A stretch of DNA of 64,000 nt from Streptomyces sp. KMM 9044 (GCF_024701375.2 NZ_CP113910.1:2542001-2606000), one strand, 5' to 3'. Numbered from the stretch's first letter, positions 1 to 8,318 are shown. Notes: generated by a model from the sequence alone, not told the origin. A program made the numbers and translations.

Positions 1-430
1 CCTCGATGGCGACCTGTTTGGCCAGGCCGTGCGAATGCATCCCGGCCGGCAGGTTCAGCGCCGCATCGGCCGGGTGCAGATCCGGCACGGCGTCGCCGCG
101 GTAGGCGATCCGGCCGACGGTCACCTTCCCGAACACCGTGGACAGGATCCGCCGCCGGCCCCGCTCGATCCTGGTGCGCTCCCGGCCGGCGGCGTCCACG
201 ACCTGCTCGATGCGCTGCTCGGTCAGCTCCCGCAGCCGCAGATGGTCCTGATACAGCTGCCGCGTCACCTCCCGCATGTCCGCGCCCAGCACCTCCTCCA
301 GCTGCGAGTGCGTCAACGAACCGGTCTCCACGGACTGCATCCGGGCACTGACCTGCTCGAACAAGCCCCGCGAGGCGGCGAACGCGGCCTCCGCCGCCGC
401 CAGATCCCCGCCGAGCACGCCGCCGCTCAC
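1..430 (-). CDS. ISKra4-family transposase, N-terminal part (runs off the window)
   Basis: About 143 codons are visible, reading from a GTG at 430 to the window edge. The peptide contains HSQLEEVLGADMREVTRQL, EQRIEQVVDAAGRERTRIE and FGKVTVGRIAYRG, which I recognise as the N-terminal region of ISKra4-family transposases that move DNA through a DDE nuclease fold. The catalytic residues lie beyond the edge. The GTG start overlaps the TGA of the upstream gene by four bases (GTGA), so the two genes are probably translationally coupled. Family assignment is by remembered sequence similarity; whether the element is intact cannot be judged here. Confidence 0.75.
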   Translation of the reverse strand, partial: MSGGVLGGDLAAAEAAFAASRGLFEQVSARMQSVETGSLTHSQLEEVLGADMREVTRQLYQDHLRLRELTEQRIEQVVDAAGRERTRIERGRRRILSTVFGKVTVGRIAYRGDAVPDLHPADAALNLPAGMHSHGLAKQVAIE

Positions 431-936
431 CGGGCACCGGCCCGACAGGCCAGCCCGAACAACCCCGGCTCCACCTCGGCCAGGATCCCCCGCCCGACCA
501 GCTTCTTCAGCTTGCCACGCATGCCCTCGGTGTGGTTCGCCTCCGTGCTCAACCCCACCCCGACGCACACGTCCTTGCAGCGCAACGGCCCGGACGCCTC
601 GGCGAACACGATCAGGATCCGCCGATACGGCTCGGAGGTCACCGTCGTGTCCCCGGCCGCCTCGGCGGCCAACAGCACCGGCACCAGTTCCGCCAACTGC
701 GGCAGCACCGCCCCCTCCGTATCCAGCACCACCCCCGGCGGCACCGCCGGGCCGACCGGTGAGGACAACACCTCCTCCACCGTCTCCCGCGTGATCCGCA
801 TTCGCACCAACTGCTCCTCGGCCGTAGCCAACTCCGCGGTCAACACCTCCAGCCGCGCCCGCACCTCGGCCGCGGACGCCCGGACCTCGTCTTCCCTGGC
901 CTGCAAGGCAGCCATCAACGACGGCACAGATGCCAC
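427..936 (-). CDS. ISKra4-associated accessory protein (169 aa)
   Basis: This 169-residue protein is encoded directly upstream of the ISKra4 transposase and overlaps it by four bases. Residues about 8-55 form a heptad-rich, Ala/Glu/Arg-dominated stretch likely to be a coiled coil. The C-terminal half (about 100-165) looks like a small winged-helix fold, with segments such as EGMRGKLKKLVGRGILAEV. Proteins of this kind accompany ISKra4 elements in Streptomyces, so a DNA-binding or regulatory helper role in transposition is inferred. No catalytic motif is visible. The start is a GTG at 936; an internal ATG eight codons in is an alternative. Confidence 0.6.
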   Translation of the reverse strand: MASVPSLMAALQAREDEVRASAAEVRARLEVLTAELATAEEQLVRMRITRETVEEVLSSPVGPAVPPGVVLDTEGAVLPQLAELVPVLLAAEAAGDTTVTSEPYRRILIVFAEASGPLRCKDVCVGVGLSTEANHTEGMRGKLKKLVGRGILAEVEPGLFGLACRAGAR

Positions 937-1065
937 CCACCCTCGCTCAACGCCCGCCCACCACAGCCGGACTCGACACCACGAGGCTAGGAACCAGCAA
1001 CCCCCGACCGAGACCTGAACCCTGACGAATCACCCCAACGACGCACCCTCACAAGATATGCACCC

Positions 1066-1287
1066 TTCCACGATCGCGGGCGCGTTGTTCTCGTCAATGC
1101 CCAGCGAATCGATGCGCCCGCCATGGACGGGGCCAGTGCTGTACTCGCTCGCCAGGAACCGCACCCCGAGCGTGGTCTCCATGTTCGCCTCGATGAGGTC
1201 CTGCACATCGGCCTCTTCCTCGGCCAGACGCGGCGTTACCTCGGTCACGCCGTCCTTCGTCGTGTGGAACAGCTTCAGGCCCGACAC
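1066..1287 (-). pseudogene. DUF5655/DUF91-like protein, N-terminal remnant
   Basis: The first 74 codons match the N-terminus of DUF5655-type proteins related to NucS/DUF91 nucleases. Visible segments are KLFHTTKDGVTEV, TTLGVRFLASEYSTG and HGGRIDSLGIDENNAPAIVE. Family members continue with a Tyr-Lys-Arg core, but here the match stops after IVE and the frame runs into the IS end, closing at 1030. A GTG start at 1287 follows a good AGGAGGGG ribosome site. The rest of the gene is not seen on the other side of the IS within the window. I conclude that the gene was truncated by the ISKra4-like insertion and is not functional. Confidence 0.6.
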
Positions 1288-1896
1288 CTTCCCCTCCTCG
1301 GCTCGGAGATCACAAACGCGGAGCGGGGCAGGATTGTTTCCACGAAGGGCTTCGGTCCTGTGGAGATGGCGTGAGAAGCTACGTACGGCTTATCCGGGCG
1401 CTTGCGTCCCCCCGCCGCCAGGGATCTACGGTTCCCCCATGTGTCCCCCGCGTTGCCGGGGACGGCGCTAGAAGGTCGGGTTTACGCAGGTCAGGGCCCA
1501 TGGTCGGGTGGATACTCACACAGCGGAGCACTACCAGGGACAGTCGCGCCATCAAATGCATGGGAACCCGTCACCGGTGACGGCGCGTGGAGCGGGCACG
1601 GAGAACGAGGTCCCCTGCCAGTGCAGGCGCTTCCCTTGCCGCGCGCGCAGTCTTCGCTTCCGGCTGCGCTGTCGTACGCGGGTCTTCCTGACCACATCCG
1701 TCTTCCCATGCGGAGCTACAGCCCATGGGTCAGCACAGAACCAGCACGGGAGGGGTGATGAGGGGTGAAGAGGGGTGCTCGCAGGTCAGCACCAAGTCAG
1801 CACGGGAACAGAAAAGGGGCCTGCCCTTGAGAAGACAGACCCCATCTGACCTGCAGGTTTGCAAGATCAGTTAAGCCATGCTATGTGACCTGCTAC
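1288..1896. other. Intergenic, no supported gene; repeated GTCAGCAC motifs
   Basis: No reading frame here has a recognisable product or convincing start. The octamer GTCAGCAC occurs three times (1729-1736, 1785-1792, 1796-1803), and the related string CAGCACGGGA appears twice. The same octamer, within a palindrome, lies just after the integrase gene at 18143-18166. A purine-rich run of GAGGGGTG copies lies at 1750-1777. The stretch may be the eroded end of an earlier integrative element, but that is inference. Confidence 0.4.
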
Positions 1897-1910
1897 ACGT
1901 TGAAGCGGAA
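1897..1910. other. attL core of integrative element
   Basis: ACGTTGAAGCGGAA here is an exact copy of 18245-18258, the last codons of ychF read on the other strand (coding F-R-F-N-V). Two more bases (TA) match just outside after one mismatch. A TAG stop follows the V codon on the minus strand. Direct repeats of a gene 3' end flanking an integrase-bearing segment are the hallmark of site-specific integration. Confidence 0.85.
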
Positions 1911-1927
1911 TGTCTGAAGCCCGATCC

Positions 1928-1943
1928 TGACCTGCGGCGGAGC
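1928..1943 (+). repeat. Left arm-type inverted repeat of the element
   Basis: TGACCTGCGGCGGAGC lies 17 bp inside the left core. The exact reverse complement lies inside the right core at 18204-18219. A 16-bp perfect match in opposite orientation at both ends fits an integrase or excisionase arm-type binding site. Confidence 0.55.
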
Positions 1944-2098
1944 CCCGAGCAGGGCGCTGACCTGGGATTCCTCGTTGACGTGCGTTGGCTCCCGACGGCC
2001 GTTTACGGGTGTCCTGCGGACTGGCTGCGGACTGGCCGGGCGGGCGGAGGCCGAGAAATCCATGGCGCACCGGCGGGACCGGCAAGGAGACTGCCCGG

Positions 2099-2485
2099 GT
2101 GAGCGACCGCTACCCCTGCCCATGCTGCGGGCACCGCGTGCTGGGCGAGATGCCCGGCTCGTACGAGATCTGCCCCGTCTGCTTCTGGGAGGACGACGTG
2201 GTCCAGTTCCGCTGGTCGACCATGGCCGGAGGGGCGAACAAGGTCTCCCTGATCGAGGCCCAGCGGAACTACCAGGACTTCGGCGCCTGCGACCAGCACG
2301 GGCGGCGGTACGTCCGCCCGCCGACCGAGGACGAGCCGCTCGACCCTGCCTGGCGCCCCATCGACCTGACACGCGACTCCTTCGAGGACTGGGCGGCCGA
2401 GGACCGCGCCCCGTGGCCCGACGACTACTCGGTGCTCTGCTGGTGGCTGCCCACTTTCTGGCGCCGGGACCACTCCGCGTCATGA
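2099..2485 (+). CDS. CPCC-family cysteine-rich protein
   Basis: This 128-aa protein opens with a cysteine cluster, YPCPCCGHRV, followed by EICPVCFWEDD, the signature of the Cys_rich_CPCC family (PF14206). The four Cys form two CxxC-type pairs that probably bind zinc. The function of the family is unknown, and members often occur near toxin-immunity or mobile genes. I chose the GTG at 2099 because a GGAGA ribosome site ends nine bases upstream and homology begins there; the frame is open further upstream. The gene ends in an ATGA overlap with the next gene, so the two are probably co-transcribed. Confidence 0.8.
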   Translation: MSDRYPCPCCGHRVLGEMPGSYEICPVCFWEDDVVQFRWSTMAGGANKVSLIEAQRNYQDFGACDQHGRRYVRPPTEDEPLDPAWRPIDLTRDSFEDWAAEDRAPWPDDYSVLCWWLPTFWRRDHSAS

Positions 2486-3213
2486 CCTCCCACATCGAGA
2501 CGCTCGTCCGGCAGCTCGACGGCAAGGCCGACGAGTCCTACGACGCCCGTGCGAAGCTGATCTGGATCGGCGCCGACGCCGTACCCGCCGTCATCAACGG
2601 CCTGCCTTCCCTCGGCGGCTTCGGTCAGCTGACCGCCATTGAGGTCTTCGAGGAGGTGGGCGATCCCCGTTGCGGCCCCGCTCTCATCGGCCTGCTGGAC
2701 AGCGACAACCCGACCGTCCGCGAATGGGCGGCCATGGCCCTGGCAAGCCTGGAGATCGACGGCGCCGTTGAGCCCCTGCGCCGCGCTTACCGCGCCTGCC
2801 TGGAACGGTCAACCCCACCGGACTGGACCGAGTCCGTGGGCATCCGCTGGGCGCTGACCGAACTCGGCGCCCGCACCCCCGTCGTCTCGCCGCTCACCGC
2901 GCGCCTACGACCCATCACTGCGGACAACGCCCCCGGCTGGCCTTCAGCCCACTTCACCGAGATCATCAACGACCTGGCCGACCACGCCCAGGTGATCCTC
3001 TACTCCCAGTTCTGGCGAGTGGACGCCGGCGGCACATACGGCGTCTCCGGCCCCGTGCTGGACTGGGAACTCGACTGGACCGCGCCCTGGGAGCACCTGG
3101 TCGAGGAGTCCCGCACCTGGTCCCTGCTGGAAGCCTCAGAAGCCCCCACCGGCGACAACATCTTCGTCGCACCCACCTGGATCGACCGTACCGACCTGCA
3201 CCCGGAGAGGTGA
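2482..3213 (+). CDS. HEAT-repeat-like protein
   Basis: The predicted 243-aa soluble protein starts at an ATG overlapping the stop of the CPCC gene. Residues about 45-105 hold HEAT/PBS-lyase-type helical repeats, with segments such as FEEVGDPRCGPALIGLLDS and NPTVREWAAMALASLE. These repeats usually form protein-protein interaction surfaces. The C-terminal part (about 150-243), rich in Trp and acidic residues, matches no family I recognise. The gene lies four bases before the DUF6000 gene, so CPCC, HEAT and DUF6000 genes look like one small operon of element cargo. The function is unknown. Confidence 0.75.
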   Translation: MTSHIETLVRQLDGKADESYDARAKLIWIGADAVPAVINGLPSLGGFGQLTAIEVFEEVGDPRCGPALIGLLDSDNPTVREWAAMALASLEIDGAVEPLRRAYRACLERSTPPDWTESVGIRWALTELGARTPVVSPLTARLRPITADNAPGWPSAHFTEIINDLADHAQVILYSQFWRVDAGGTYGVSGPVLDWELDWTAPWEHLVEESRTWSLLEASEAPTGDNIFVAPTWIDRTDLHPER

Positions 3214-3216
3214 CCG

Positions 3217-3848
3217 ATGCCGTTCCAGCACCCCGAGGAGGTCGGCTACGGCTACGTGATCGAGCGCTACGCGGCAAGGAAGGGCTCGGGCCACGCGCGC
3301 TACCTCGTCCTGAAAAGTGGTCGATTCCTGCGGCCCGAGTGGCCTCACGGCGAACGTTTCGCCCATCACCTCATCGACGACGCGGCCACGATCACCGATG
3401 CCGAGTTGGAAGCCCTCCTCGGCTACGAGTGGCGCTCGCGCCTCACCGCCGCATGGCTGATCGGCGTCGACCGCCGCGAACGGTTCCGCGAACGCATCGG
3501 CGACCTGCTCCTGGCCAGCGAGGTCTGCTTCTCCGGCAGCACCTACTGCTTCGCCCTAACCCGCTTCGGCACCCACGCCGACGCCGAGATCCTCACTACC
3601 TACCTCGACCATTACCTCCCCCGCACCGACCTCCGCCACGACCAGCCCGCCACCCTCGGCGCCCTCCTCCGCCTCGACGCCCACCATGCGGACCGCTTCA
3701 CCCAGCCTGGGGGGGCTCTGGGACCAGTGGGTCAATGCCCTGGCCCACCTCCGCGACCCCCGCCTACACCCCCGCCTACACCCCCGTCGAGCGGCGCCGC
3801 TCGACAGACCTCCAGTGCGAGTACGCCCACAACTGGTCCCGTACCTGA
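3217..3848 (+). pseudogene. DUF6000-family protein, probably frameshifted
   Basis: The N-terminal 155 or so residues read well as a DUF6000-family protein (function unknown), with FRERIGDLLLASEVCFSGST and FALTRFGTHADAEILTTYL. After the DRFTQP codons a run of seven G at about 3709-3715 throws the frame into proline-rich nonsense. Removing one G gives GGLWDQWVNALAHLRDP, which fits the conserved continuation. A duplicated 12-13 base CCTACACCCCCG unit near 3760 may add a second disruption. The unshifted frame runs into the ISL3 element. The gene is therefore decayed, phase-variable, or affected by a homopolymer sequencing error. Confidence 0.5.
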
Positions 3849-3883
3849 GCATCTGTGGAGGCCATGGGGAGGGATGCAAAGCC

Positions 3884-5390
3884 GGGTCTTCGAAGTTAGT
3901 CGGGGACCCCCTCGCGGCGGGCTCGTCTCGTGGTCGCGCAGAGTGACCGTAGGCGTTGGTTGGCGCGGTTGCGATAGCCGAAGGCGCATCGCGCGTCGAG
4001 CTTGATGACGCGGTTGTTGCCCTCGCTGGCGGCGTTCGTGATCCCGGTCAGGACGTATGCCTCGATGCCGTTCCACCACTGATCGACGGTTTCGGCGAGG
4101 GTGACGAGTTCGGGCAGGTGGGCGTGGTCGGCGACGTGGGCGTTGAAGCGGTGGCGGGCTGCGGAGATCGCGGAGCGGTCGGGGGTGACGTGGGTGCGGT
4201 GGACGGCCAGGCCGAGGAGGTCACGCAGGAGTTCCTTGGCCTGCCAGGCCGCGTAGATCTGACGGCCGTAGGTGCCCATGTACTCCAACTCGACCTTGAG
4301 CAGGGCGAGTTGTTCTCCGGTGAGGTCTTCCTTGTTGCGGCGCAGGAGTTTGCGGACGGTGTAGACGCTGTCTCCCTTGCGGGCCCGGCGGCCGTGCTGT
4401 TTCCAGGTGAGGCGTCGGCGCAGGTCGGCGAGGTGGCGCTGGGCGAGTTGCACGATGTGGAAGCAGTCGATGACGACGGTGGCGTGGGGCAGGGCGCGGT
4501 GGATTGCGGCGCGGAAGGTGGCGCACAGGTCGATGGCGACGTAGCGCACGTGTTCGCGCCAGGCGGCGGGCTGGGCGCTGAGCCAGTCGGCGACCGAGTC
4601 CGCGTTGCGGCCCTCGACCTGGCCGAACAGGCCGCGTCCGCCGATCGCGTCGACGAAGCCGATGTGCCAGGCATCCGCGACCAGCTCCCACTTCTCCGTG
4701 TCCGGGTTCTGCTTCCATACCGGCTTGCCCCGCCTCGTCTCGTCGATCCCGATCGCCTCGGTCGTCGGCAGTGCGGCGGGCAGGTGGCGCTCGGCGTAGG
4801 TGCGGGTGGCGCGCATGACGACCGGCCAGGACGGCCCCAGGTCGCGGCCGGTCTGCACCACGGTGCGTCCGCCGTCGGCCACGGCCTGCCCGCACGCGGT
4901 CCGCAGCCGCTCGGTGAGCCGCATCCGTGCGGGTATCTGGGGAATCTGTTCGGTGAACGAGCCCCGCTCACAGGCATCTTCACGACACTGCCAGCGCCGT
5001 TTGTGCCAGCGGATCCGTACCGCGCCACCGCCATGGGCGAGGTCACGAGGCCGCGTCACGGCCCGTTCCTTGACCCGGGTGGCGAAGGTCCCGCACGCCG
5101 GGCAGGCCCGCGCCGCCGGGTCCGTGGTCACCAGACGCACCGTACGTATCCCGTCCTCGTCGCGGACGACCTCGGCCACCGCGACCCCCTCCAGATCGAA
5201 CAGCGCCGTCACGCCGGTATCGTGGCCCATGCCGCCCGTGTCTGTTTGAAGATCGGCTGTCTAGACACCAGTCATGATCCACAAGCAGCGCGGGCGGTCT
5301 GCGTTCACCCCTCACGCACCCACGACGGTCACTCTCGGCAACCGGCGGTACAGGTCACGGGCGGCCCTCCCCGACTAAATTCGAAGACCC
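3884..5390 (-). mobile_element. ISL3-family insertion sequence, complete
   Basis: The element has one transposase on the minus strand and terminal inverted repeats of about 23 bp: GGGTCTTCGAAGTTAGTCGG at 3884 and its partner at the far end, reading GGGTCTTCGAATTTAGTCGG on the minus strand from 5390, with one mismatch in the repeat. ISL3 elements normally duplicate 8 bp of target. The flanks here (TGCAAAGC and ACATCGTT) do not match, so one flank has probably been deleted or recombined since insertion. Confidence 0.85.
3896..5230 (-). CDS. ISL3-family transposase
   Basis: This 444-aa transposase has the full ISL3 layout. An N-terminal zinc-finger region (about 40-90) has paired Cys in CPACGTFAT and CREDACERGSF. 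A helix-turn-helix segment follows, then the DDE domain with the first Asp in AIGIDETRRGK, the second in VVIDCFHIVQLA and the Glu in TNAASEGNNRVIK near residue 405. The length is normal for the family and there is no internal stop, so it may be active. It occupies almost the whole element. The ATG at 5230 lies about 140 bases inside the terminal repeat at 5390. Confidence 0.92.
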   Translation of the reverse strand: MGHDTGVTALFDLEGVAVAEVVRDEDGIRTVRLVTTDPAARACPACGTFATRVKERAVTRPRDLAHGGGAVRIRWHKRRWQCREDACERGSFTEQIPQIPARMRLTERLRTACGQAVADGGRTVVQTGRDLGPSWPVVMRATRTYAERHLPAALPTTEAIGIDETRRGKPVWKQNPDTEKWELVADAWHIGFVDAIGGRGLFGQVEGRNADSVADWLSAQPAAWREHVRYVAIDLCATFRAAIHRALPHATVVIDCFHIVQLAQRHLADLRRRLTWKQHGRRARKGDSVYTVRKLLRRNKEDLTGEQLALLKVELEYMGTYGRQIYAAWQAKELLRDLLGLAVHRTHVTPDRSAISAARHRFNAHVADHAHLPELVTLAETVDQWWNGIEAYVLTGITNAASEGNNRVIKLDARCAFGYRNRANQRLRSLCATTRRARREGVPD

Positions 5391-5437
5391 GACATCGTTG
5401 CTCACCGAACACGGTATGCGAATGAGTGCGGGCAGCC

Positions 5438-5476
5438 CTCTTGATGGTTGGCGCGCTCAGCTCCAACCATCAAGAG
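5438..5476 (-). terminator. Hairpin at the 3' end of the Nudix gene
   Basis: CTCTTGATGGTTGG (5438-5451) pairs perfectly with CCAACCATCAAGAG (5463-5476). The Nudix stop codon at 5457-5459 falls in the loop. There is no clear T run, so this is a likely but not classical terminator. Confidence 0.5.
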
Positions 5477-5987
5477 AAACTTGTGTGCCGCCTGCCAAGA
5501 AATGCCGGAGGGCAATGGCTGTGGTGCCCACGAAATCGTCGGGGATGGCGTCGGCATCGACCCAGCGGACCTGGGCGTGCTTGCGGGGTTCGCGGTTCTC
5601 GGGTTCGCCGGTCCATTCGTGGGCGGCGAAGACGACCGTGAGGAAGCCGTTGGGGGCCTCGACGCCCCAGGCGCCGTGGATGATGTGGGCGACCCTGAGG
5701 GACTCAGGCTTCACCGTGAGGCCGGTTTCCTCGTACAGCTCGCGGACTGCCGTCTCCGTGATGGGCTCGCCCGGCTCGCTCTTGCCGACAGGCAGGTCCC
5801 ACATGCCCTGGGCGAACTTGGCGTTCTCGCTGCGCTGGAGGAGGACGACGCGGTTGGTGGCCTTGTCGTGGACGATGACGGCGGCGACCAGCAGAGTCAT
5901 CGATTCGAGCGCCGGCGTGAGGGCCTTCGGCTGGTCGTTGGTCTGCTGGGCCACGGTGTTCCCTTCGTCGGGCGGGTTGTTGGGCAT
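5457..5987 (-). CDS. Nudix hydrolase
   Basis: This 176-aa Nudix-fold protein hydrolyses nucleoside diphosphate-linked substrates. The Nudix box is complete at about residues 68-90, with G-x5-E, then AVRELYEETGL carrying the REUxEExGU core whose glutamates bind Mg. Nudix genes are recurrent on actinomycete integrative elements, where they have been proposed to modulate a transfer-regulating signal. Here the gene follows the XRE/TPR regulator with one base between them, so the pair is probably one transcript. The ATG at 5987 is given; a GTG at 5954 behind GAAGGG is a plausible alternative start. Confidence 0.88.
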   Translation of the reverse strand: MPNNPPDEGNTVAQQTNDQPKALTPALESMTLLVAAVIVHDKATNRVVLLQRSENAKFAQGMWDLPVGKSEPGEPITETAVRELYEETGLTVKPESLRVAHIIHGAWGVEAPNGFLTVVFAAHEWTGEPENREPRKHAQVRWVDADAIPDDFVGTTAIALRHFLAGGTQVSLDGWS

Positions 5988-5988
5988 G

Positions 5989-7344
5989 TTAGGCGAGGGC
6001 CTCGCGGGCGCGGCGAGCGAGATCGCTGGCGCCGGGCACTTTGCGGCGCTGGTAGAGCGCGAGCGTGGAGCGGATCGAGGTGATTGCCTTACGGGTCCGG
6101 TCAGAGGTCATGCCCTCCATGAGGACCAGGGCCTGGGTCCAGGCGGCGACCGCCTCGTCCGCGCGGGCCTGGGCAGCGAGGCTGTCGCCGAGGTCGGCGT
6201 GGGTGAGCGCATGGACACGCTTGTACTTCTCGGGGTCCCAGCGGGTGAGGGCGTCGCGGTGCTGCTGTTCGGTGCCGATGTGGTCGGCGAGGTCGGTCAG
6301 GGTGCGGGCGGTGTGGCTGGCCACGGTGCCAGCGGCGGGGCCGCTCACGCGGGAGTAGCTGGGCTGGGGGCCATCGTCACGGAGGGCGGCGTCCTCGGCG
6401 GCAAGCAGGGCGCGTACGGCCGACGAGTTCTCGTCGATGGCTGCGTAGGCACGGGCGTGGGTGATGTGGAGGAGGGCCTCGGTCTGGCCGTCGACTTGGC
6501 CGAGGCCGCGTCGCAGGGCGCCTTCGACGAGGTCGACACAGTGGTGGGGCTGCTTGAGGCTCAGGGCCTGGTGGGCGAGGGCGCGCATCATCCAGGCGGC
6601 GTGGCCGTGGGGGTCGGCTTCGCAGGCGAGCTTGTAGCCGACCTGGTAGTAGCGCTGAGCCGCGCCTTCCTGGCCGAGGTCGTGGTGCTTCCATCCTGCG
6701 AGGTAGGCCAGCTCGGCGACGGCGCCGAAGGCGGCCCGGCGTAAGGCTTCGCTGGGGAACCGTCCACGCAGCATGGGAGCAGCGGTGTCGGCGAGGTACG
6801 CGGTGACCGTGGTCAGGCCGTGCCCGCCGCCGAGGCGCTCGTCGGCCGCGCTGAAGGCTGCCGTGATCTGCCGTACGACGTCCACGTCCTCCGCCCCGAC
6901 CAGGGACGTGCCGGTGCGGGCGCGGAGCATGCGGGCGGTGGCTTCGTGGTCGTATCCGAGCGGCATGGCGACGCCGGCAGTGGTGAAGGCCGCGATGGCG
7001 AGGAAGCGGCGGCGCTCGACGTCGGCCCGGCCCAGGTCGGTGACCGCGAGGACGGGGTCGGATTCCGTCGGCTCTTCGTCATCACCGGTCTGGAGGCCGA
7101 TCTCGGTCTGGGTGACCGTGCGCCCCGCTCGGCGGGACAGAGCTTCGGCGAGGTACCGGCCTACCCGGCCCGACGGGGCGCGGGTGCCGTTCACCCAGTG
7201 CGAGATGGCCGACTTGTTGGTCTGGAGGATCTCGCCGTTCTCTGCGGCGATGCGGCGCACGTCTCTGGCGAGGGCCTCGTAGGTGCAGTCGACCGCCGCG
7301 ATGACGTCGTGCAGACGGGAATTTGGGTCTCTCTGCGCCGCCAC
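5989..7344 (-). CDS. XRE-family regulator with TPR-like C-terminal domain
   Basis: The protein is about 451 aa. Residues about 10-75 form a helix-turn-helix unit (NKSAISHWVNGTRAPSGRVG). The long Ala/Leu-rich C-terminal part (about 110-440) is built from helical hairpins of TPR type. Streptomyces has many such regulators, and the helical domain probably senses a peptide or protein partner. I prefer the GTG at 7344 because GGAGG precedes it by six bases; a GTG four codons upstream is possible. It is divergent from the cargo operon at 7569 and upstream of the Nudix gene, so it probably controls one or both. Confidence 0.8.
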   Translation of the reverse strand: MAAQRDPNSRLHDVIAAVDCTYEALARDVRRIAAENGEILQTNKSAISHWVNGTRAPSGRVGRYLAEALSRRAGRTVTQTEIGLQTGDDEEPTESDPVLAVTDLGRADVERRRFLAIAAFTTAGVAMPLGYDHEATARMLRARTGTSLVGAEDVDVVRQITAAFSAADERLGGGHGLTTVTAYLADTAAPMLRGRFPSEALRRAAFGAVAELAYLAGWKHHDLGQEGAAQRYYQVGYKLACEADPHGHAAWMMRALAHQALSLKQPHHCVDLVEGALRRGLGQVDGQTEALLHITHARAYAAIDENSSAVRALLAAEDAALRDDGPQPSYSRVSGPAAGTVASHTARTLTDLADHIGTEQQHRDALTRWDPEKYKRVHALTHADLGDSLAAQARADEAVAAWTQALVLMEGMTSDRTRKAITSIRSTLALYQRRKVPGASDLARRAREALA

Positions 7345-7568
7345 GATCGCCTCCACTCCGGAGCTGTAAACCGCGTATACCGCTTCAACTGCCTTCCACC
7401 GTACCCACTCAGCGTGACCACCGGTTCACTTATCAGCAGCCGCCCGGGACGGCGCAACCGTGATCCAGGCTTCCCCTCGGTCCGGGCGGCACCCCGAAGT
7501 TCCGTACGCCCACACCAGGCTCGGGCATTCCTGTGCCCGAACCCGGCCAATCAGAGACGGAGAACACG
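7345..7568. promoter_or_regulatory. Divergent promoter region between the XRE regulator and the cargo operon
   Basis: This 224-bp region separates two divergent transcription units and is less GC-rich than the neighbouring genes. It holds a GTATAC-centred motif, CCGCGTATACCGC (7371-7383), placed as an operator for the adjacent XRE protein might be. The operator role is inference; no clear -35/-10 pair could be fixed by eye. Confidence 0.35.
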
Positions 7569-8318
7569 GTGACCACCATCGACACCACGGCCATCACGGT
7601 CGAGCTGCCCGAGGCGTTCGACCCGCGCTGGAGCCGCCTGCCCGGCATCCAGGTCGACGGCCGGCGCATCACGATCGACCCGGCCGAGTACTTCTTCCGC
7701 TTCGAGTCGAACACGTGGCTCGTCGCCGACTGGGAGCTGGTCAAGTCCCAGCTCCTGGAGGTGGACGAGACGACCGAGAGCGCGGTCGAGCAGCTCGCGC
7801 TCGACTTCATCAAGCAGCACAGCGAGTCCACCTCCGACGCCGCCCGCGTCCTGGCCACCGCGTACGAGGTGTACGCGTACCTCTTCCGCGACGAGCATCT
7901 GGCCGGCCTCGGCCTACCGCAGATCACCGCCGAGCACCTGCGGATGCTCCGCGAGGCCGCCACGCTCATGGCGCTCAACAAGGTCGAGCTCGACGGGCAC
8001 ATCTCCAACGTCGGCCCGTGCTGGTTCTTCCCCGCCGCCACCTCCGTCGTCTTCGACCTGGACGACGAGGTGGGCGGGATGCTCGACGAGGTCTACCACG
8101 GCGGCTGGTTCAACGAGCACCGCCGGATCGAGTCCATCAAGGCCCACGCCGCCCTCGGCGGCCGGCTCGTGCACGGCTGCCAGTCCGTGCCGGACCAGTC
8201 CGGCGGCGTGGTCGCGCCCTACGGTGCCTCGATGGCGGACTTCCGTGACGACCTCGCCGCGTTCAAGGCGAGCTGGATTGAGCAGGTCTACGCCCACCGC
8301 GTGAACCCCGCCGCGTAA
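7569..8318 (+). CDS. Unrecognised protein, first gene of the cargo operon
   Basis: I do not recognise this 249-aa protein. It is soluble and acidic with no signal peptide or membrane segment. Residues about 18-60 are rich in Trp and Phe (YFFRFESNTWLVADWELVK). The middle is helical and contains NVGPCWFFPA. A C-terminal motif, GCQSVPDQSGGVVAP, looks like a small conserved loop. The GTG at 7569 follows GGAG by seven bases; homologous-looking sequence does not extend above it. It is first in a run of four same-strand genes with an APH-fold kinase, a methyltransferase and a HAD protein, divergent from the XRE regulator. The setting suggests a shared small-molecule or modification pathway. Confidence 0.65.
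   Translation: MTTIDTTAITVELPEAFDPRWSRLPGIQVDGRRITIDPAEYFFRFESNTWLVADWELVKSQLLEVDETTESAVEQLALDFIKQHSESTSDAARVLATAYEVYAYLFRDEHLAGLGLPQITAEHLRMLREAATLMALNKVELDGHISNVGPCWFFPAATSVVFDLDDEVGGMLDEVYHGGWFNEHRRIESIKAHAALGGRLVHGCQSVPDQSGGVVAPYGASMADFRDDLAAFKASWIEQVYAHRVNPAA

Larger units (their letters stand above)
1..1065. mobile_element. ISKra4-like insertion sequence, left part outside window
   Basis: This element carries an ISKra4-type transposase (cut by the window edge) and its accessory gene, both on the minus strand. Its right end is inferred from the point where the neighbouring DUF5655-like reading frame loses homology, after the codons for IVE at 1066-1074. The terminal sequence read inward on the minus strand starts GGGTGCATATCTTGTGAGGG. 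The left end is not visible, so terminal repeats and target duplication cannot be checked. Confidence 0.65.

Noticed and set aside
1975..2481. N-terminal extension of the HEAT-repeat gene
   Set aside because: The extension overlaps the CPCC gene entirely and has shadow composition; the ATG at 2482 overlaps the CPCC stop in the usual coupled way.
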